DNA of 64,000 nt from an uncultured Lachnospiraceae bacterium (GTDB lineage Bacteria > Bacillota > Clostridia > Lachnospirales > Lachnospiraceae). The notes under the pieces were generated by a model. That model was given only the letters and a program-made list of their open reading frames with translations. It did not search any database and was not told the origin of the DNA. Position numbers and translations under genes: made by a program. Positions 62,184 to 64,000 of this stretch are shown one piece after another. Each line of letters starts with the position of its first letter. The stretch's first letter is position 1. The stretch lies in contig URMK01000022.1 in the NCBI GenBank assembly GCA_900548905.1, positions 35,303 through 99,302 of the forward strand, written 5' to 3'.

Positions 62184-62792
62184 TTATGTAAGAGAAACAA
62201 AATTCTTTAATATTGTAAGTCCCACGGAAGAACTTTTCTCCGGATGGAACTGACAGGCAAAAATATTATCCTTTTCCACCGACGCATGAATGCGGGTACC
62301 ATATTCGGTCTCTGCTGTAATAATCGATGGTTCCGACGACTTCAAATAATAGGAATGGACAAAATAGACATAAGAGTTCTCTCTCACTCCTGCAAAAAGA
62401 CGCCCCGGATTGGGATAAGATAAAGAGTTCCATCCGATGTGCGGAATTTTTATTCCGGGCTTCTCCGGAATACGAAGAATTTCTCCCGGAAGAATACCCA
62501 GCCCATCCACCCCTTCACATTCCTCGCTCCGTTCAAATAATAGCTGAAGACCAAGACAGATTCCAAGGAATGGAGTTCCCTTTTTCACCACTTCCTTAAT
62601 GATGTCTGTCAATCCAAAGGAACATAGCTTTTCCATGGCATCTCCAAAGGCTCCTACACCGGGAAGTATTACCTTATCAGCTTCCATAATACATTTCTTT
62701 TCCCTTGTAATCACAGCCCCTTCGCCCAAAGCCTGCAGGGCTTTTTCCACACTCTTAATATTTCCGGCATCATAATCTATAATTGCTATCAT
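62184..62792 (-). CDS. hisH: Imidazole glycerol phosphate synthase, glutamine amidotransferase subunit
   Basis: A 202-residue class I amidotransferase. The nucleophile Cys is in LGICLGLQLLFE, and the His-Glu pair in CQFHPEKSSS. It supplies ammonia to HisF. Start at 62792 (MIAIIDYDAGN); the ATG three codons earlier is too close to the AAGGG site. Confidence 0.95.
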   Translation of the reverse strand: MIAIIDYDAGNIKSVEKALQALGEGAVITREKKCIMEADKVILPGVGAFGDAMEKLCSFGLTDIIKEVVKKGTPFLGICLGLQLLFERSEECEGVDGLGILPGEILRIPEKPGIKIPHIGWNSLSYPNPGRLFAGVRENSYVYFVHSYYLKSSEPSIITAETEYGTRIHASVEKDNIFACQFHPEKSSSVGLTILKNFVSLT

Positions 62793-62836
62793 GCTTTTCA
62801 TCCCTTCTTAGGCATTTTACTTTATTCCATTACCGT

Positions 62837-62865
62837 AGTGTAGCATACTTAAGGTATCTCTGCAA
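62837..62865 (-). promoter_or_regulatory. Promoter of hisH-hisF-ung
   Basis: TTGCAG (62860-62865) and TACACT (62837-62842) are 17 bp apart, about 45 bp before hisH. Confidence 0.6.
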
Positions 62866-62882
62866 TATTTCACCCTTCATTT

Positions 62883-62899
62883 TGTAATCGTTCAGACAA
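62883..62899. repeat. Second copy of a 17-mer intergenic repeat
   Basis: TGTAATCGTTCAGACAA here is identical to bases 32010-32026. This copy lacks the right dyad half (ATTATGACC follows in place of ACCTGAACG). Confidence 0.75.
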
Positions 62900-62914
62900 T
62901 TATGACCTGTTACC

Positions 62915-63709
62915 TTATTTTCCGTCACCCAATAAGAAATCCACAGGATTAACCTTGACAGCAGACGCTCTTCCGGCCAATTCTTCTGTTACGTATGGAA
63001 GCTTGTCATGAATTCGGAAAAAGAAAGCTTTTTGATTAAAGAAAGCAACTTTTTCAAATGGAAACCGAATTACGGAAGGATATTCCATGCCTGCCCCCAG
63101 TTCTATTATACAGAGTTTTCTGTTAAGAGTTCCCTGAAGCCATCGGGTGTATTTTTCCCACTGGGGCAGGTACCCTTCTTCCCTGTAACCGGGTGTTCCT
63201 ATCTGATTAAACCAAAGCGTATGGCAACACTGCGCACAAACCGGAAAATCCACAAAGGAAAGGTCACCGTCACAATGATCTATTTCATCAAGCACCTGTA
63301 AAATGACATGTCCATCCGTTACAAGCGCTTCCTGATCCATACGGCATTCCTCTTCACACTGTAAAGCTCTGAATCCGCCGCAGGGCGTAACAATACGCTC
63401 TTTTTCCAAAGTTGAATTATATATATAATCATCTTCTGTCAGAGATACAATAAAATAATTTTTGTCCTTTAAAATATCCGACAGCTTCTCATAAGATTCC
63501 ATGATACGTTGATTTGGATGCCTGCGTACATAATGGCACCTGAGATACTGGATAAGAGCAGCACTGTCTTTTTCTTCCTGTGCCCGGACAAGAAGGGGCC
63601 TATAAAAATCATCTTCCTTCATACCCTGATAATCTTCTTCCATTTCCTTCCCTATTCCAATCAGGATCATCTGGGAATCCGCAATTTTTTCCAGCAATTC
63701 ATTCGTCAT
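62915..63709 (-). CDS. Sir2-like NAD-dependent deacetylase family protein
   Basis: A 264-residue protein resembling the SIR2-family proteins found in Firmicutes. It has ILIGIGKEMEEDYQGM near the start, FPVCAQCCHTLWFN as a zinc-ribbon-like part, and the ELGAGMEYPSVIRFPFEK segment near the end. The usual Sir2 GAGxS and HG motifs are not obvious, so its catalysis is uncertain. It stands alone and ends before the hisH promoter region. Confidence 0.65.
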   Translation of the reverse strand: MTNELLEKIADSQMILIGIGKEMEEDYQGMKEDDFYRPLLVRAQEEKDSAALIQYLRCHYVRRHPNQRIMESYEKLSDILKDKNYFIVSLTEDDYIYNSTLEKERIVTPCGGFRALQCEEECRMDQEALVTDGHVILQVLDEIDHCDGDLSFVDFPVCAQCCHTLWFNQIGTPGYREEGYLPQWEKYTRWLQGTLNRKLCIIELGAGMEYPSVIRFPFEKVAFFNQKAFFFRIHDKLPYVTEELAGRASAVKVNPVDFLLGDGK

Positions 63710-63895
63710 TTTTCTTCCTCTTCCATAAAATCATAAAGTAATCATTCTCCTTAACCACACCAGACAGATAGCAAAGCACATCTCTTTGTGTTACATAACC
63801 CTGTTAATAGTAACATATTGGGAACTACGCTTCAAGTAAGGATGTACGGCAGTAAGGGATGTAAACTCTTACCCTTTATACCGGATTTATAACAC

Positions 63896-63930
63896 AAAAA
63901 AACCTTATCTACACACAGATAAGGTAAAAT
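63896..63930 (-). terminator. Terminator of an operon entering from the right edge
   Basis: On the minus strand ACCTTATCT/AGATAAGGT with a 6-nt loop is followed by TTTTTTG. The 291 bases to the right edge contain no gene I can support. The sequence near 63952-63970 (minus: CAATGTTCGGTTTTGAGGGTA) resembles spacers after 23S rRNA in Clostridia, so an rRNA operon may lie just outside. Confidence 0.75.
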
Positions 63931-64000
63931 AATAGCAAATAAAATCCATACCCTCAAAACCGAACATTGAATCTAATCTTCTCCAAAACCTCTTTCATAC

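Noticed and set aside
62168..62184. HisH-HisF as sugar-amidation (LPS or pseudaminic type) paralogues
   Set aside because: Both proteins keep the residues of true IGP synthase, and no surface-sugar genes are adjacent.

Overview
The window reads as chromosomal DNA of a Gram-positive anaerobe of the Clostridia, most likely family Lachnospiraceae. The evidence is the gene order (rplS-trmD-rimM-khpA-rpsP-ffh-ylxM, then ftsY-smc-rnc-acpP-plsX-rpmF-yceD), purine-rich Shine-Dalgarno sites before nearly every gene, sigma-A type promoters with 17-bp spacers, a T-box upstream of trpE, and acetate formation by pta-ackA. Most genes are on the minus strand. Base composition is moderate in the housekeeping parts and visibly more AT-rich at about 43.9-48.0 kb and 56.6-58.1 kb.

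Layout. 1-5.3 kb: ribosome, tRNA-modification and SRP genes (partial signal peptidase I, L19, a TrmD fused to a GNAT domain, RimM, a KH protein, S16, Ffh, YlxM). 5.4-15.6 kb: a YitT-type membrane protein, threonine dehydratase, FtsY, SMC, RNase III, ACP, PlsX, L32 and YceD. 15.7-18.4 kb: an SGNH hydrolase plus MBOAT acyltransferase pair that probably acetylates a surface polymer. 18.5-25.8 kb: a complete trpEGDCFBA operon behind a tryptophan T-box with a UGG specifier. 25.8-28.8 kb: a CBM9-like protein, ackA and pta. 29-36.6 kb: TmcAL, a PFL/DUF711 protein with its ACT partner, a WalJ-like hydrolase, CoaE, PolA and a small zinc-finger membrane protein. 36.8-44.1 kb: an amino-sugar PTS cluster (nagA, nagB, EIICB, HPr, enzyme I, EIIA) led by a LicT/GlcT-type antiterminator whose own leader carries a RAT site overlapping a terminator.

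44.3-58.1 kb is the accessory part. It holds two paralogous secreted SGNH hydrolases, an IS3-family element with a frameshifted transposase, an ABC export or membrane-remodelling system with a large extracytoplasmic subunit, a MATE pump with a divergent MerR regulator, a split chromate transporter with a divergent LysR regulator, and several very small genes. 58.3-64 kb returns to core functions: tRNA-Leu(CAA), a diaminopimelate-type decarboxylase coupled to a TrmB regulator, Ung, an isolated hisH-hisF pair and an orphan Sir2-like protein. The right edge may be the 3' flank of an rRNA operon.

The most unusual signals are: an 18-bp in-frame repeat with a palindromic core in three neighbouring essential-type genes (ftsY, smc, rnc); the TrmD-acetyltransferase fusion; intergenic dyad elements sharing GTTCAGACA; an IS end whose hairpin would hide the transposase start; and a tiny hydrophobic peptide gene facing a zinc-ribbon gene. 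I found no CRISPR array, prophage or clear new multi-gene defence system. Everything here is read by eye, without any database search.
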